The notes beneath the pieces are model-generated. The model had not been told where the DNA came from. It was given only the letters and a program-made list of their open reading frames with translations, and made no database searches. The position numbers and the translations under genes are program-made. Positions 1-7,912 of a DNA stretch of 15,304 nucleotides are shown one piece after another (the stretch's first letter is position 1; every line of letters begins with the position of its first letter). Source of the DNA: an uncultured Dysosmobacter sp. (lineage in GTDB: Bacteria; Bacillota; Clostridia; Oscillospirales; Oscillospiraceae); assembly GCA_934504065.1 (NCBI GenBank), contig CAKSVQ010000042.1:1-15304 (forward strand). Reading direction: 5' to 3'.

Positions 1-1286
1 CCGGAGGTGGCGTAGAGATGCTCGATGGACGCCTGGTCGATGTTGGAGAAGTCAATATTCGCATACTTCACTTCCGCGTCCTTGACCGACAGCTTGTCCG
101 CGTCCAGCTGGTCGATGCGGGCCGTCGCGGCGGTCAGGTCGCCGATCTCTGCTTTGCCAGCCTTCAGATCGCTGATCTGTGCCTTTGTGATCTTGGCATT
201 CTCCGCGTCCAGCTGGCGGATGACCGCCAGCTCCGCCGCATAGCGCTCTACCGCCTGGGTCAGCGGGCCGCTGACGCCCTCCCCGCCGCCGTCACTTTCG
301 CTCTCAGCGCAGGCGCTCAACGTCATCTTCAGACCGCCGTCATATTCCAGCGTCTGCGACATGATGGGCAGAACAACGCGCTCACTGCCGCTTTCGACCG
401 TCACCAGGTCGCCCGGCTCCAGCCGCAGGTCGCCCAGCGCGGACAGCTCTCCCGCCCGGTAGGCAAAGCCGCCGATGCGCTGATAGAGCTCATCCAGCAG
501 AGACTGCGTCATAAACGCATTGCTGATGCTCACACCGGTGGCACCCTCTCCGCTGGTGAGCGTGGTGATAGTGTCCTCCTGGGTGGTGATGCCGTCGGCA
601 TCAGTGGTGGTCTTACGGGCAGCGACAGAGCAGGTCAGTTTGGAGAGCACCCAGTCCTCCCCCGCCAGCGACGCGCCGCCGGAGTAGATGCGCTCCCCGT
701 CCAGCGTCACGCCGCTGTCGGTAAACCACTGCACCCGCAGGGCACCTGTGCCGTCGATACGGGCACTGCACCCCAGCAGGGCGGCCATATATCCCGCCAT
801 CTCCCGGAGGGTGGAGCCGGTCTGCACGCCGCTCACCGGTGCATCCAGCCCGTCCGGGAGCACCAGCTCCAGTCCCGCAGCCTTTGCCACGTCGTCCAGC
901 ACTGCCCGGGCGGTCGTCGCATCGGAGATAGTGGGATAGTACCCCTTCTCCATGGCGGTATACATGGCGTCGTAGCCGGTGAGGGTCACGACGCCGTCCG
1001 CCGCCGGAGTGCTGGTGATGGTGTAGACACCGATGGAGATCTCCCCACCGCCGCGGCTGAGAAAGAGCTGCACCCGCTTATTGAGGAGCTTCTCGTCCGT
1101 CACTACACTGGCCGTCAGCTGGGCCGCCGGAGTTGCCCCCAGGGTCAGCCGGTCCGTGGAGCCATTGATGGAGGCCGTCACGATGATGCTCTTAATAGCG
1201 TCCCCGCTCAGCTCCCCGTTCTCCCAGACCAGCCGGGCATCATACCGCCCGGCAGAGGTCTGGAGCTTGTCTGATATGTCTCGCAT
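1..1286 (-). CDS. Tail-tip or hub protein, 3' end outside window
   Basis: The frame starts at an ATG at 1286 with AAGGCGG upstream and stays open to the left edge, giving at least 428 residues. The N-terminal half (MRDISDKLQTSAGRYDARLVWENGELSGDAIKSIIV) and the beta-rich region with GVYTITSTPAADGVVTLTGYDAMY resemble hub or baseplate domains of siphophage tail tips. A glycine-rich linker (ESDGGGEGVSG, near 331) leads to a repetitive heptad-like stretch (about 360-415: AKITKAQISDLKAGKAEIGDLTAATARIDQLDADKLSVKDAEV). Such stretches in Clostridia phage tail proteins form trimeric coiled coils or beta-helices, leading to host-binding parts. The receptor-binding end lies beyond the window. Family: ReqiPepy6 Gp37-like or prophage endopeptidase-like tail protein is possible but not decisive. 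Confidence 0.82.
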   Translation of the reverse strand, partial: MRDISDKLQTSAGRYDARLVWENGELSGDAIKSIIVTASINGSTDRLTLGATPAAQLTASVVTDEKLLNKRVQLFLSRGGGEISIGVYTITSTPAADGVVTLTGYDAMYTAMEKGYYPTISDATTARAVLDDVAKAAGLELVLPDGLDAPVSGVQTGSTLREMAGYMAALLGCSARIDGTGALRVQWFTDSGVTLDGERIYSGGASLAGEDWVLSKLTCSVAARKTTTDADGITTQEDTITTLTSGEGATGVSISNAFMTQSLLDELYQRIGGFAYRAGELSALGDLRLEPGDLVTVESGSERVVLPIMSQTLEYDGGLKMTLSACAESESDGGGEGVSGPLTQAVERYAAELAVIRQLDAENAKITKAQISDLKAGKAEIGDLTAATARIDQLDADKLSVKDAEVKYANIDFSNIDQASIEHLYATS

Positions 1287-1297
1287 AATTCACCGCC

Positions 1298-1666
1298 TTA
1301 CTGTTCGATGAAGTCCACACTGATCTCCGTGGCCCAGCGCAGACCGTCGTGCCAGTTGTACTGGCTGAAGGACGGGGTACCGAAATACCCCGTCACCGCA
1401 TGGATTGTGCCGTCTACACTGGGATAAGTGCACTGCACAAAACCAGAGCCATAAATGGCACTGCAGATCTTGGCCGCGTCCGCCCAGCTCAGGGCGTTCC
1501 AACTGAGCTTCAGCTTAGCCTTGGTGGCCACCAGCGTGCCCACCATCTTGCCCGACGCAGTGCGGCCGGTATCTGCGCTCCAGATTGGCTCGTAAGTCTC
1601 CACCAGTCCGCTCTCCGCTGCGGGAGGCGGCATGGTCACGCCGTCAAAGGTAATGCCGTAATTCAT
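1298..1666 (-). CDS. Small tail protein, DUF6711-like
   Basis: A 122-residue protein between the tape measure and the tail-tip gene. It begins MNYGITFDGVTMPPPAAESGLVETYEPIWSADTGRTASGKMVGTLVATKAKLKLSWNALSWADAAKICSAI and ends with ATEISVDFIEQ. The 'R.A.GKM.....ATK.KL...W..L...' segment closely resembles the DUF6711 phage proteins found at this place, just before the tail-tip genes. Its role is not established; a minor tail or distal-tail part is plausible. The ribosome binding site AAGGAGG directly follows the tape measure stop and lies four bases before the ATG. Confidence 0.75.
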   Translation of the reverse strand: MNYGITFDGVTMPPPAAESGLVETYEPIWSADTGRTASGKMVGTLVATKAKLKLSWNALSWADAAKICSAIYGSGFVQCTYPSVDGTIHAVTGYFGTPSFSQYNWHDGLRWATEISVDFIEQ

Positions 1667-1675
1667 GGCGCCTCC

Positions 1676-4600
1676 TTATACACATCCGGCCAGCGGGTAC
1701 AGCCCCCGCTTAGCGTCGTCCCGGGCATATTGTGTCGTATTCTCCCAGACCGTCCGGCCATCCAGCTGGACGTAGTTGTGGATGATGACAGGGGAGGAGT
1801 CTGCCTTCTCCTTCTGCTCTGGGCGCTGTTCAGCCAGCTCATTCATTCGCTTGGCCACGTTATCAGCCCAGCCGATGTTGCGGTCAAGTGGGACAATGGC
1901 CTCCTTGCCGGCCTCCCCTGCCAAGACACCACCGCCAAACAGCGTGGCGGCGCTGATGATGCCGCCCTTTGCCATGCGGGTCATAACAAGGTTGCCGACT
2001 TTCCTGGACCCATTTTTAAATGCAAAGCTAACCTGCTCATTGGTAAACAGGTTTTTCGGACTGATCTTTGACGATACTGATGCCTGCACGCCCAGATAGC
2101 GGGTGCCCCACTGGTTGTGGAGGGAGCTGAACAGGGAGTTGCCGCTGTTGGCCAGATAGTTGTTCACGCTGACCGACCGAGAGCCCCAGCCGGAGCTGAA
2201 ACCGCTCCACAGACTGCCTGCGCTGTTTTTCAGCTGGTCCCAGACCTCTACCACCCGGTTTTTTGCATTGCCCCAGGCGTTCCGAAAGCCGCCCCAGAGA
2301 GTCCCGGCGGAGTTCTTGAGCTGGTTCCACACCTCGACCACACGGCTCTGGGCGCTCCCCCACGCACTTTTCAGGTGGCTCCACAGTTCGCCTGCAGTAT
2401 GCTTGAGCTTGTTCTCGATCTCCAACACGACAGAGCCCAGCCGTTTCACGGCATTCTGCACCGGCTGAAGGATGTGCTGCCGCGCCCAGCTGGTGATACC
2501 GCCCATCCAGTTGATGATTCCGTTGAAGATGCCGGCCACCAGGTTGGTGCCCAGACTGACGATCTGCGGATTCTTGGCAGGGCTGTGGATGCCGCATACC
2601 TGCTTAAATCCATCAATAAACGGATCTACGATGTGCTCCTTGATCCAGTCTACGATACCGATAAACCCGTCCAGAATGCCGTTCAGGATACCAAGCGCTA
2701 CGTTTCCGCCGGCATCCTCGATCTCCGACGAAAAGAACTCCCCGATGCCAGAGAAAGCATCCAGGATCAGTTTACCGACAAACATTCCGAGTCCTGCCAG
2801 CGCCGTGCCAATTGCCTTAAACAGGGCAGACGCCATGCCGCCCCAGTCAATGCCGGAGACAAAGCCGGTCACACGGTGGGCAATCTCATCCCACTGAATA
2901 TTCGCCAGTGCGGAGGTGATGGCCGTCAGAATGCCTTTGATGCCGCCGGACAGGGTCTCCCCTGCCTTATGCCAGTCAAAGCCGGCGAAGGCGGAGTTGA
3001 TATTGGCCGCCACATAGCTGCCCAGTTTACCCCAATCCAAACCGTCGATAAAGCCCTTGGCCGTGTCGATCTTACGCTGGAGCAGGTCGGCCAGAATGGT
3101 GCCAAAATTCACCTTATCTGCGCTCAAACTCGCCAGTGCGCCGTTGATGCCCTGGGCCACAGACAGGCCGATGTTTTCCCAGCGGATGCCGGTCAGGAAC
3201 TGGTCTATGGTGTCCAGCGCCAGTGTGAGGCCGTCGCCGATCAGTGCGCCGGTGCGGGCGGCAATGGTATTCATCGCGTCGCCCGCGGTAAGCTCGCCGA
3301 AGAAGCCGTTGATGGTGTCCACCACATGGCCGCAGAGCTTCGAGACTTTGCCTCGGAATGCGCCGTTGTTGAGCTTCTCCCGGGCGGAGTCCACCAGCTC
3401 GCCGAACTTGTCGGCCAGCAGGGTGCCGATGCCGGTGAAATCCTCTGCCGACAGTAGCTCCTTGATCTGGCCGGTCAGGTCGGTCAGCCAGGCGGGTAGT
3501 TTTCCCTCAATGGGAGTGGTCTGAGATGCACCGCCGCCTCCGCCGCCCGAACCACCGCCAGAGCCGCTGTTGTCGTCCAGCTTGGTGATCTCGTCAAAGC
3601 CCGCCAGCGTTCGGTTATACTTCTCCTGAGCTGCCGCAGCACTCCCGGTTGCCGACGCCGCTGCAGATGCACCGGTGGCCACCGTTGTCCAGCCCTTGCC
3701 GAACAGGTTGGTGAGCAGCGTACCAATGGCATCTGCCACACCGATGATGTAGGGCATCAGCCGGGACATTGCATTGGTCACGATGTTGATGGCCGGGGCC
3801 AGAGCCTGACCCAGCCCGTTTTTCAGCCGGTCGACCGATGCGCTCAGCCCCTCCTGCGTGGAGACATAGCTGGAGATGACCGACCGCAGGCGGCCAAACA
3901 GGCCTTTGGCGATATTCAGCCCCAGTGACACCACGCCGATGCGCTTGATGGAGCGGAGCAGGCCATTCACGCCGCCGGTGGAGTCCCTTGCCCCCGCGCC
4001 GATGCCCTTGAGCCTGGCCGCCACGGCAGACAGACCGGAGGCCCGCAGGGCCAGCTTACCCAGTGAGGTGCCGACCTTGACTGCCGCAGAGCCGGCCCGG
4101 CGGGCGGCGGAGACCACGCCGCTGAATTTTGCTCCCAGTCCTGTGACCGCGCTCTTGAGCCGCTCAAAACGGCCGCCAGAGTTGTCCAGCTGATTGACAG
4201 AGTCCTTCAGGTTGTTCGTCTGCTGGGCATTGCGACCCAGCTCCTGCCCCACTTGGTCGGAGCTCTCGCTCAGTGTCAGGAGTTTTCCGGCCGTCTGGCC
4301 GGCCTGGATTTCAAGCTGGCCCATGCTCTGCCTGTCCTGTCCGATCTCCGTCTGGAGCTGTTTCAGCCCCGCCGTGCTGGCATAGCCCAGGTTTTCGGCG
4401 CCCACGGCACGCATGGCAGCCTGAAGCTGTTCCAACTTCGCGTCCGCCGCGTCAAACTGGGCGATAAGCTCATTCAGTTTGGCCTTTGCCTCTGAAACGG
4501 AAGCAAAGCCGCCCTCCGGCAACTCGACCAGCGAACCGGGAGAGGCACCCGCCATGCGGCGGCGCAGTGTCTCGATTGCCGTATCGTACTGCCCAAGCTG

Positions 4601-5044
4601 CCGCTTGACCGCAGCCACCTGCTCACTCAGCGGTGTGCTGAGATCCAGCCCCGCTGTGGCGGTTCGCACCCTGTCGAAAACCGCCTGCATGCCTTCCGCC
4701 TTATCCTGCAGGGCACTATAATCGCTCTGGATAGAGTCCAGCTTGGTCTGCTGTTCTTCAATGGCTCGGGACAGCTGGAGCTGTTTGGCCGTCAGCGTCT
4801 GGGCCCGTCTGCCCAGCTGCTCCGCCGCCTTCCCTGCCGCTGTCAAAGCGCGGCTCATCTTCTGGCCTTCCGCCCCGGCAGATGCAGATGTGTCCCTGAG
4901 CTTGGTCTGCATCTGGTCGATCTGCTCCCGGAGCGTCTGTGTGGGCTTGAGCGCATCCTGCATCGCCTTGCGATACCCGGTCAGATCTGCCGTAAACCGG
5001 GAACGGATCTCTTTAATGATGGTCGATCCTTCAGCCATCCGCAT
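1676..5044 (-). CDS. Phage tail tape measure protein
   Basis: A 1122-residue protein that sets tail length and is released with the DNA on infection. Residues 1-290 are strongly helical and coiled coil. A basic, alanine- and glycine-rich stretch (about 300-390) with GARRAGSAAVKVGTSLGKLALRASGLSAV and a hydrophobic helix region (about 415-450, YIIGVADAIGTLLTNLF) follow. A glycine-serine hinge (about 493-506) separates a second, tryptophan-containing helical half with degenerate repeats (about 610-770). Near the C-terminus (about 872-945) is a 29-residue repeat with LW and EVW. The end has MARMAKGGII..GEAGKEAIVPL-like features typical of tape measures. No lysozyme, peptidase or transglycosylase motif is visible. 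At about 3 bp per residue and 1.5 angstrom per residue of helix it predicts a tail around 150-170 nm long. Start: GGAAGG lies six bases upstream; an ATG two codons later is also possible. Confidence 0.95.
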   Translation of the reverse strand: MRMAEGSTIIKEIRSRFTADLTGYRKAMQDALKPTQTLREQIDQMQTKLRDTSASAGAEGQKMSRALTAAGKAAEQLGRRAQTLTAKQLQLSRAIEEQQTKLDSIQSDYSALQDKAEGMQAVFDRVRTATAGLDLSTPLSEQVAAVKRQLGQYDTAIETLRRRMAGASPGSLVELPEGGFASVSEAKAKLNELIAQFDAADAKLEQLQAAMRAVGAENLGYASTAGLKQLQTEIGQDRQSMGQLEIQAGQTAGKLLTLSESSDQVGQELGRNAQQTNNLKDSVNQLDNSGGRFERLKSAVTGLGAKFSGVVSAARRAGSAAVKVGTSLGKLALRASGLSAVAARLKGIGAGARDSTGGVNGLLRSIKRIGVVSLGLNIAKGLFGRLRSVISSYVSTQEGLSASVDRLKNGLGQALAPAINIVTNAMSRLMPYIIGVADAIGTLLTNLFGKGWTTVATGASAAASATGSAAAAQEKYNRTLAGFDEITKLDDNSGSGGGSGGGGGGASQTTPIEGKLPAWLTDLTGQIKELLSAEDFTGIGTLLADKFGELVDSAREKLNNGAFRGKVSKLCGHVVDTINGFFGELTAGDAMNTIAARTGALIGDGLTLALDTIDQFLTGIRWENIGLSVAQGINGALASLSADKVNFGTILADLLQRKIDTAKGFIDGLDWGKLGSYVAANINSAFAGFDWHKAGETLSGGIKGILTAITSALANIQWDEIAHRVTGFVSGIDWGGMASALFKAIGTALAGLGMFVGKLILDAFSGIGEFFSSEIEDAGGNVALGILNGILDGFIGIVDWIKEHIVDPFIDGFKQVCGIHSPAKNPQIVSLGTNLVAGIFNGIINWMGGITSWARQHILQPVQNAVKRLGSVVLEIENKLKHTAGELWSHLKSAWGSAQSRVVEVWNQLKNSAGTLWGGFRNAWGNAKNRVVEVWDQLKNSAGSLWSGFSSGWGSRSVSVNNYLANSGNSLFSSLHNQWGTRYLGVQASVSSKISPKNLFTNEQVSFAFKNGSRKVGNLVMTRMAKGGIISAATLFGGGVLAGEAGKEAIVPLDRNIGWADNVAKRMNELAEQRPEQKEKADSSPVIIHNYVQLDGRTVWENTTQYARDDAKRGLYPLAGCV
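2180..2431 (-). repeat. 87-bp in-frame repeat inside tape measure gene
   Basis: Two complete 29-codon units (2300-2386 and 2213-2299) plus a partial unit on each side. The LW dipeptide codons recur at 2381, 2294 and 2207, exactly 87 bp apart. Each unit encodes the pattern LW..F..AWG.A..RVVEVW.QLKNSAG. Nearly identical residues but not identical bases indicate an established repeat under selection, with likely growth by slippage or unequal exchange. Confidence 0.85.
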
Positions 5045-5309
5045 TCACCGCCTTCCGCGCCGCGTGGCGCTCCATGATGCGGCGGTACTTCTCCCGCCGG
5101 ACTGCCATGATCTCCTCCTCTGTCCAGTAGGGGAATGCCTCCCAGACCTCCGGGAAGCTGCCGCCGGACAGGGCGCAGTTGATGAGCAGGGCGTGGGTGC
5201 GGGCGATGTTCGCCTGATGCTGGCACCGCTCACGCTCCTTTTCACGCCAGCCCCGCACTGCACACAGGAGCTCCCCCTGAGTCCAGTCGTCGCTCTCCAG
5301 CGGAGACAC
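5031..5309 (-). CDS. gpT-like frameshift extension of tail assembly chaperone
   Basis: A 92-residue frame that could start at a GTG (MSPLESDDWTQGELLCAVRGWREKERERC). This frame is open further upstream, to a TGA at 5421-5423, and reads sensibly across the gpG stop: LERLEVLSWAAGVSPLESDDW. That segment, the lack of a ribosome binding site before the GTG, and the minus-one relation to gpG argue that this is the T half of a frameshifted gpG-T chaperone and not an independent gene. The region WEAFPYWTEEEIMAVRREKYRRIMERHAA is typical of gpT-like tails. The shift must occur between 5350 and 5420. The end overlaps the tape measure start by 14 bp. Confidence 0.7.
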   Translation of the reverse strand: MSPLESDDWTQGELLCAVRGWREKERERCQHQANIARTHALLINCALSGGSFPEVWEAFPYWTEEEIMAVRREKYRRIMERHAARKAVNADG

Positions 5310-5347
5310 CCCCGCAGCCCAGCTGAGGACCTCCAGCCGCTCCAGCG

Positions 5348-5800
5348 TCAGTCCTTCGCCGTTCTGGTAGGGCGGGCTTTCTCGCCGTCTCCCTTCTCTG
5401 TGTCCATGACGGCGGACGCCTCATCAAACAGACTGTCGATGACCTCATCCAGCCCGGCGGCCATCTTTGCTTTGACCGTCTGGCCCTGCTTCTCGCTCAA
5501 CAGGCCGGAGCAGACACAGATGTCGCACATCAGAGCCAGCCAGTCCCCCATTCCGCAGTAGCCGTTGTCCACCAGCTGGTCGTAAAAGGCCTCGCCGTCG
5601 GTGACCGGGTTGGAGTTGCCTGCCCAGCGCAGCGCCTCGCCCAGCACGGCGCAGGTCTTGTCCAGATCGTCCACAGCGGCCAGTGCCACATTGAGTGCGC
5701 TGTCGCCGAAGCGCTTCTTGAGCGCCTTCTGACCGCCCACGGTCAGGCGCAGGAAATAGTCACCCTCATCAAGGTGCAGGGGCAGAACCTTTTTTGCCAT
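5348..5800 (-). CDS. Tail assembly chaperone, gpG-like
   Basis: A 150-residue protein between the tail tube and the tape measure, the place of the gpG-like tail assembly chaperone that holds the tape measure while the tube polymerises. It begins MAKKVLPLHLDEGDYFLRLTVGGQKALKKRFGDSALNVALAAVDDLDKTCAVLGEAL, a pattern common in Firmicutes gpG-type proteins. The end is charged (DTEKGDGEKARPTRTAKD). The gene starts after AAAGGAG. The minus-one frame continues past its stop as a recognisable second domain, so a frameshifted gpGT-type fusion is likely. Confidence 0.8.
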   Translation of the reverse strand: MAKKVLPLHLDEGDYFLRLTVGGQKALKKRFGDSALNVALAAVDDLDKTCAVLGEALRWAGNSNPVTDGEAFYDQLVDNGYCGMGDWLALMCDICVCSGLLSEKQGQTVKAKMAAGLDEVIDSLFDEASAVMDTEKGDGEKARPTRTAKD

Positions 5801-5826
5801 AATTGATACTTCTCCTTTCTTTCATG

Positions 5827-5852
5827 CCGGGCGGAGCCTTCACCCCGCCCGG
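5827..5852 (-). other. GC-rich intergenic hairpin without T tract
   Basis: Between the tail tube and chaperone genes an 8-bp perfect stem (CCGGGCGG with CCGCCCGG) closes a ten-base loop. It is followed by CATGAAAG and not by a T run, so it is not an intrinsic terminator. It lies upstream of a strong ribosome binding site and may limit 3' decay of the very abundant tail tube message or set relative expression. Confidence 0.5.
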
Positions 5853-5870
5853 ATCTGTATGCTCAGCCGA

Positions 5871-6284
5871 TCACTCGCCCACAGGGTCCGTGACCTTCCA
5901 GTCGCTCTGGAGGTTGACGGTCAGTTTTGCGCTGACCAACTCGTCCACCTTGGCGCCGCTGACCATGACGGAAACATAGCCGGTGGAGGTAAACTTGGTG
6001 CCCTCGGGGAAGGCCACCTCGATATTCACCGGCTTGCCCGCATCCTGAAGCTTCTTCAGCACCCGGTAGTCGCTGTCCGCGGCGGAGTTGTCAAAGAGGA
6101 AGGTCACCTCAAACGCCTTGGTGTCCTGCACGCCGGGGACGCTCTTCTTCATGCTGTCCTTCATGCAGGTGGCGTCCAGCTCGGAGGGGGTGCCGCCGAT
6201 GTCACCGATGTCGGTGACGTAGTTGAGGGCGCTCTCGCCCACCTTTACGTCAATGCCCATGGTGGAAAGGCCCTGAGTTGCCAT
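5871..6284 (-). CDS. Major tail tube protein
   Basis: A 137-residue protein, mostly beta, that fits the small tail tube proteins of TP901-1-like siphophages. Its subunits stack in rings to form the long non-contractile tail tube. It begins MATQGLSTMGIDVKVGESALNYVTDIGDIGGTPSELDATCMKDSMKKSVPGVQDTKAFEVTFLFDNS and continues with a hydrophobic-polar pattern (PVNIEVAFPEGTKFTSTGYVSVMVSGAKVDELVSAKLTVNLQSDWKV). The 'IGGTPSELDATCM.DSM' stretch and the C-terminal 'L.SAKLTV.LQSDW' are typical. An AAAGGA site precedes the ATG; a similar leader precedes the next gene. The family is divergent, but position before the chaperone and tape measure genes supports the call. Confidence 0.85.
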   Translation of the reverse strand: MATQGLSTMGIDVKVGESALNYVTDIGDIGGTPSELDATCMKDSMKKSVPGVQDTKAFEVTFLFDNSAADSDYRVLKKLQDAGKPVNIEVAFPEGTKFTSTGYVSVMVSGAKVDELVSAKLTVNLQSDWKVTDPVGE

Positions 6285-6325
6285 AGATACTTCATCCTTT
6301 CTGTGTAAAAATGCGCACCGCGCGG

Positions 6326-6706
6326 TCAGTCGATGAGCCGCATGGTGCGCTTGTCCACCTTCCGTCCAAAGCGGAAGGTCTTTCTGTACTTGTCATTCTG
6401 GAGCTCGGCGGGACCGGCGTACTCCCTGCGCAGTCCAAGGCCGCACAACGCGGCGTTGACCAGCAGGGCAAACTCATCCACACTGTCACATTCCGCCGCC
6501 CAAAGGTCGATTTGATAGCCCAGCGTGTCCACCACCGCCGTCTCGGTCTGGCTGTTGGTCAGCTCCGTGACGGTGATGAGTGTGCCGGTATCCTCCGACC
6601 GGGGCCAGCGGCACAGCACGCGATATTTAAGCGCCGTGTCCAGCCCGGTGAGCGCCTCCCTGATCTGGGGCAGGGCGTCCACCATGCACGTCCATTCTGG
6701 GGTCAT
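6326..6706 (-). CDS. Putative tail terminator protein
   Basis: A 126-residue protein between the gp10-like gene and the tail tube, the place of the tail terminator (lambda gpU or SPP1 gp17-like) that caps the tube and docks it to the head. It has an N-terminal helix (VDALPQIREALTGL), a strand region with PRSEDTGTLITVTELTNSQ, and a second half typical of such proteins: YQIDLWAAECDSVDEFALLVNAALCGLGLRRE, followed by FRFGRKVDKRTMRL. The Asp/Gln-rich 'Y.IDLWA....VDEFA' segment is common in these proteins. The start overlaps the preceding gene by ATGA. No motif is decisive. Confidence 0.7.
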   Translation of the reverse strand: MTPEWTCMVDALPQIREALTGLDTALKYRVLCRWPRSEDTGTLITVTELTNSQTETAVVDTLGYQIDLWAAECDSVDEFALLVNAALCGLGLRREYAGPAELQNDKYRKTFRFGRKVDKRTMRLID

Positions 6707-7200
6707 TTGTCCGCGAACACCTCCGTCACCACGTCACCCATTGCATGGCCGATCTCATCCTCCATGCTTGTGATCGCGTTGTACATAAACGCCTTGGCCG
6801 GCACACCCTCGGTGTAAACATATCCGCCCTTTTCGTTGGGTACATACTCCTCGCCCCGCTGAGCGGCCACGTCGGCACTCTGATAGGTCCAGCCGTCCAG
6901 CTTATACTCTTTGAGTTTGACCGGGTAGCCGCTGGCCTCGCCCACCGGGCCGGTGCCCAGCTCCTGATAGATGGCCGGGGGATGGCTTGTTTTGGCGCCG
7001 CCCTCAATCTCAGCACCATGCACCTCGATATAGCCCATAATGCTGTTTCTCACCTGACCATATCTGACCGGGGCTCCGTTACGGGCGCGGCCGGCCACCT
7101 TCTCCGCCAGCGCCCTACTCTTTTGCATGACTTTGCGGGTCATGGCGTCTGGAGCAGCTTGGAAGGCTCGGATCAGGTCGTCGAGTCCGTCTCTGGCCAT
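6703..7200 (-). CDS. HK97 gp10-like head-tail or tail completion protein
   Basis: A 165-residue protein. It starts MARDGLDDLIRAFQAAPDAMTRKVMQKSRALAEKVAGRARNGAPVRYGQVRNSI, the typical pattern of HK97 gp10-like proteins: an N-terminal helix bundle, then an alanine/arginine-rich helix ending in 'APV.TG.LR.SI'. After it comes a beta region with PPAIYQELGTGP (about residue 76), which is also characteristic, and a C-terminal PAKAFMYNAI motif. These proteins help join the head to the tail or finish the tail. A longer in-frame start at 7287 would lie within the preceding gene, and the ATG chosen has GGAGGTG five bases upstream. The end overlaps the next gene in an ATGA arrangement. Confidence 0.85.
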   Translation of the reverse strand: MARDGLDDLIRAFQAAPDAMTRKVMQKSRALAEKVAGRARNGAPVRYGQVRNSIMGYIEVHGAEIEGGAKTSHPPAIYQELGTGPVGEASGYPVKLKEYKLDGWTYQSADVAAQRGEEYVPNEKGGYVYTEGVPAKAFMYNAITSMEDEIGHAMGDVVTEVFADK

Positions 7201-7550
7201 TTGCTCACCTCCACCAGCTCGATGGTGCGGAAGGCGGAGCGCACCAAAACGCCCCGCACCTCCCACAGCGCGCCGCCGAACACACATCGGTCAAAGGGGC
7301 TGATCTCCACAGCCGGATCATCCAGCAGGAAGGACGCGGCGGCGGTCACAGCCTCGCCGTACTCCTCCACGGTCTCGGCATGGCTCTTGATGTGCCACGC
7401 CACGCCGGAGGCGGTTTCTAACTTGCCAGAGTAATCAGGTTCGGACATATTCCAGCGCCGAACCGGATCCCCCCGGCGGTCAGTTTCCTGTCGGGCCCGG
7501 AATAACTGCCAGTTTTTCCGCCATTCAAGGGGCGTGCTCCGCCGCTCCAT
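7173..7550 (-). CDS. Putative head closure protein
   Basis: A 125-residue protein with a basic N-terminus (MERRSTPLEWRKNWQLFR) and a beta-rich C-terminal half (FDRCVFGGALWEVRGVLVRSAFRTIELVEVSKWP). A closing segment of this kind, describing a parameter-like barrel, is common in SPP1 gp16-like stoppers, which close the head after packaging and join it to the tail. The family is too divergent to name from sequence alone, and the assignment rests mainly on gene order: connector, this gene, gp10-like, tail terminator. The start has AAGGAGG about nine bases upstream and overlaps the connector gene. Confidence 0.66.
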   Translation of the reverse strand: MERRSTPLEWRKNWQLFRARQETDRRGDPVRRWNMSEPDYSGKLETASGVAWHIKSHAETVEEYGEAVTAAASFLLDDPAVEISPFDRCVFGGALWEVRGVLVRSAFRTIELVEVSKWPETDSTT

Positions 7551-7911
7551 CGCCGCCCGCCTCCTTCACCTTAACTTGCCGGTAACTTGCCAGCGCGGCC
7601 AGAATGGCCATCTTCTCCGCCTCATAGTCCGCGCCGGAGAGGGGCGTTTCACTCTGGGTCTGCTCACCCTCAGAATAGCTCCATGCCTTTGCGCCGCTGT
7701 GCTCCGTCGTCATACAGCGATAGTTCACCGCGGCCAGCCGGATGATATAGCCGCCCATCGCATCCGGCAGCTCATCCCGGTGCAGGTAGAGCCGCAGCTC
7801 ATTGGCGGCATCCTCCAGCATATCGGTCAGGACATCATTCTCCGCATTCTCCAGTCCCCGACAGCGGCGCAGGCGCTCCAGACTGGCCGCAGTGAGCACC
7901 CACTCCGTCAT
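7525..7911 (-). CDS. Head-tail connector protein (gp6/gp15-like)
   Basis: A 128-residue, mostly helical protein immediately after the capsid gene, in the place of the connector or adaptor that sits under the portal ring. The N-terminus LTAASLERLRRCRGLENAENDVLTDMLEDAANELRLYLHRDELPD, followed by GGYIIRLAAVNYRCM, has the four-helix layout of Phage_connect_1/HK97 gp6-like adaptors. The C-terminal tail (residues 80-128) is less defined. The ATG lies one base after the capsid stop with only a weak ribosome binding site, so translation is probably coupled to the capsid. Its end overlaps the next gene by 26 bp. Confidence 0.78.
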   Translation of the reverse strand: MTEWVLTAASLERLRRCRGLENAENDVLTDMLEDAANELRLYLHRDELPDAMGGYIIRLAAVNYRCMTTEHSGAKAWSYSEGEQTQSETPLSGADYEAEKMAILAALASYRQVKVKEAGGDGAAEHAP

Positions 7912-7912
7912 A

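Noticed and set aside
2180..2431. CRISPR-like or tandem noncoding repeat
   Set aside because: The units are 87 bp, adjacent, divergent at third positions and in frame in the tape measure gene, so they are protein repeats.
5242..5448. 68-codon minus-strand frame across the gpG/gpT junction
   Set aside because: It is in the third frame of this region, its product is arginine/proline-rich with no family pattern, and gpG and gpT explain both sides.
5827..5852. Terminator between tail tube and chaperone genes
   Set aside because: The stem is perfect but is followed by CATGAAAG without a T run.
7201..7287. 29-residue N-terminal extension of the gp10-like protein
   Set aside because: It lies inside the preceding gene, and the ATG at 7200 has GGAGGTG at good spacing and gives the family's usual N-terminus.
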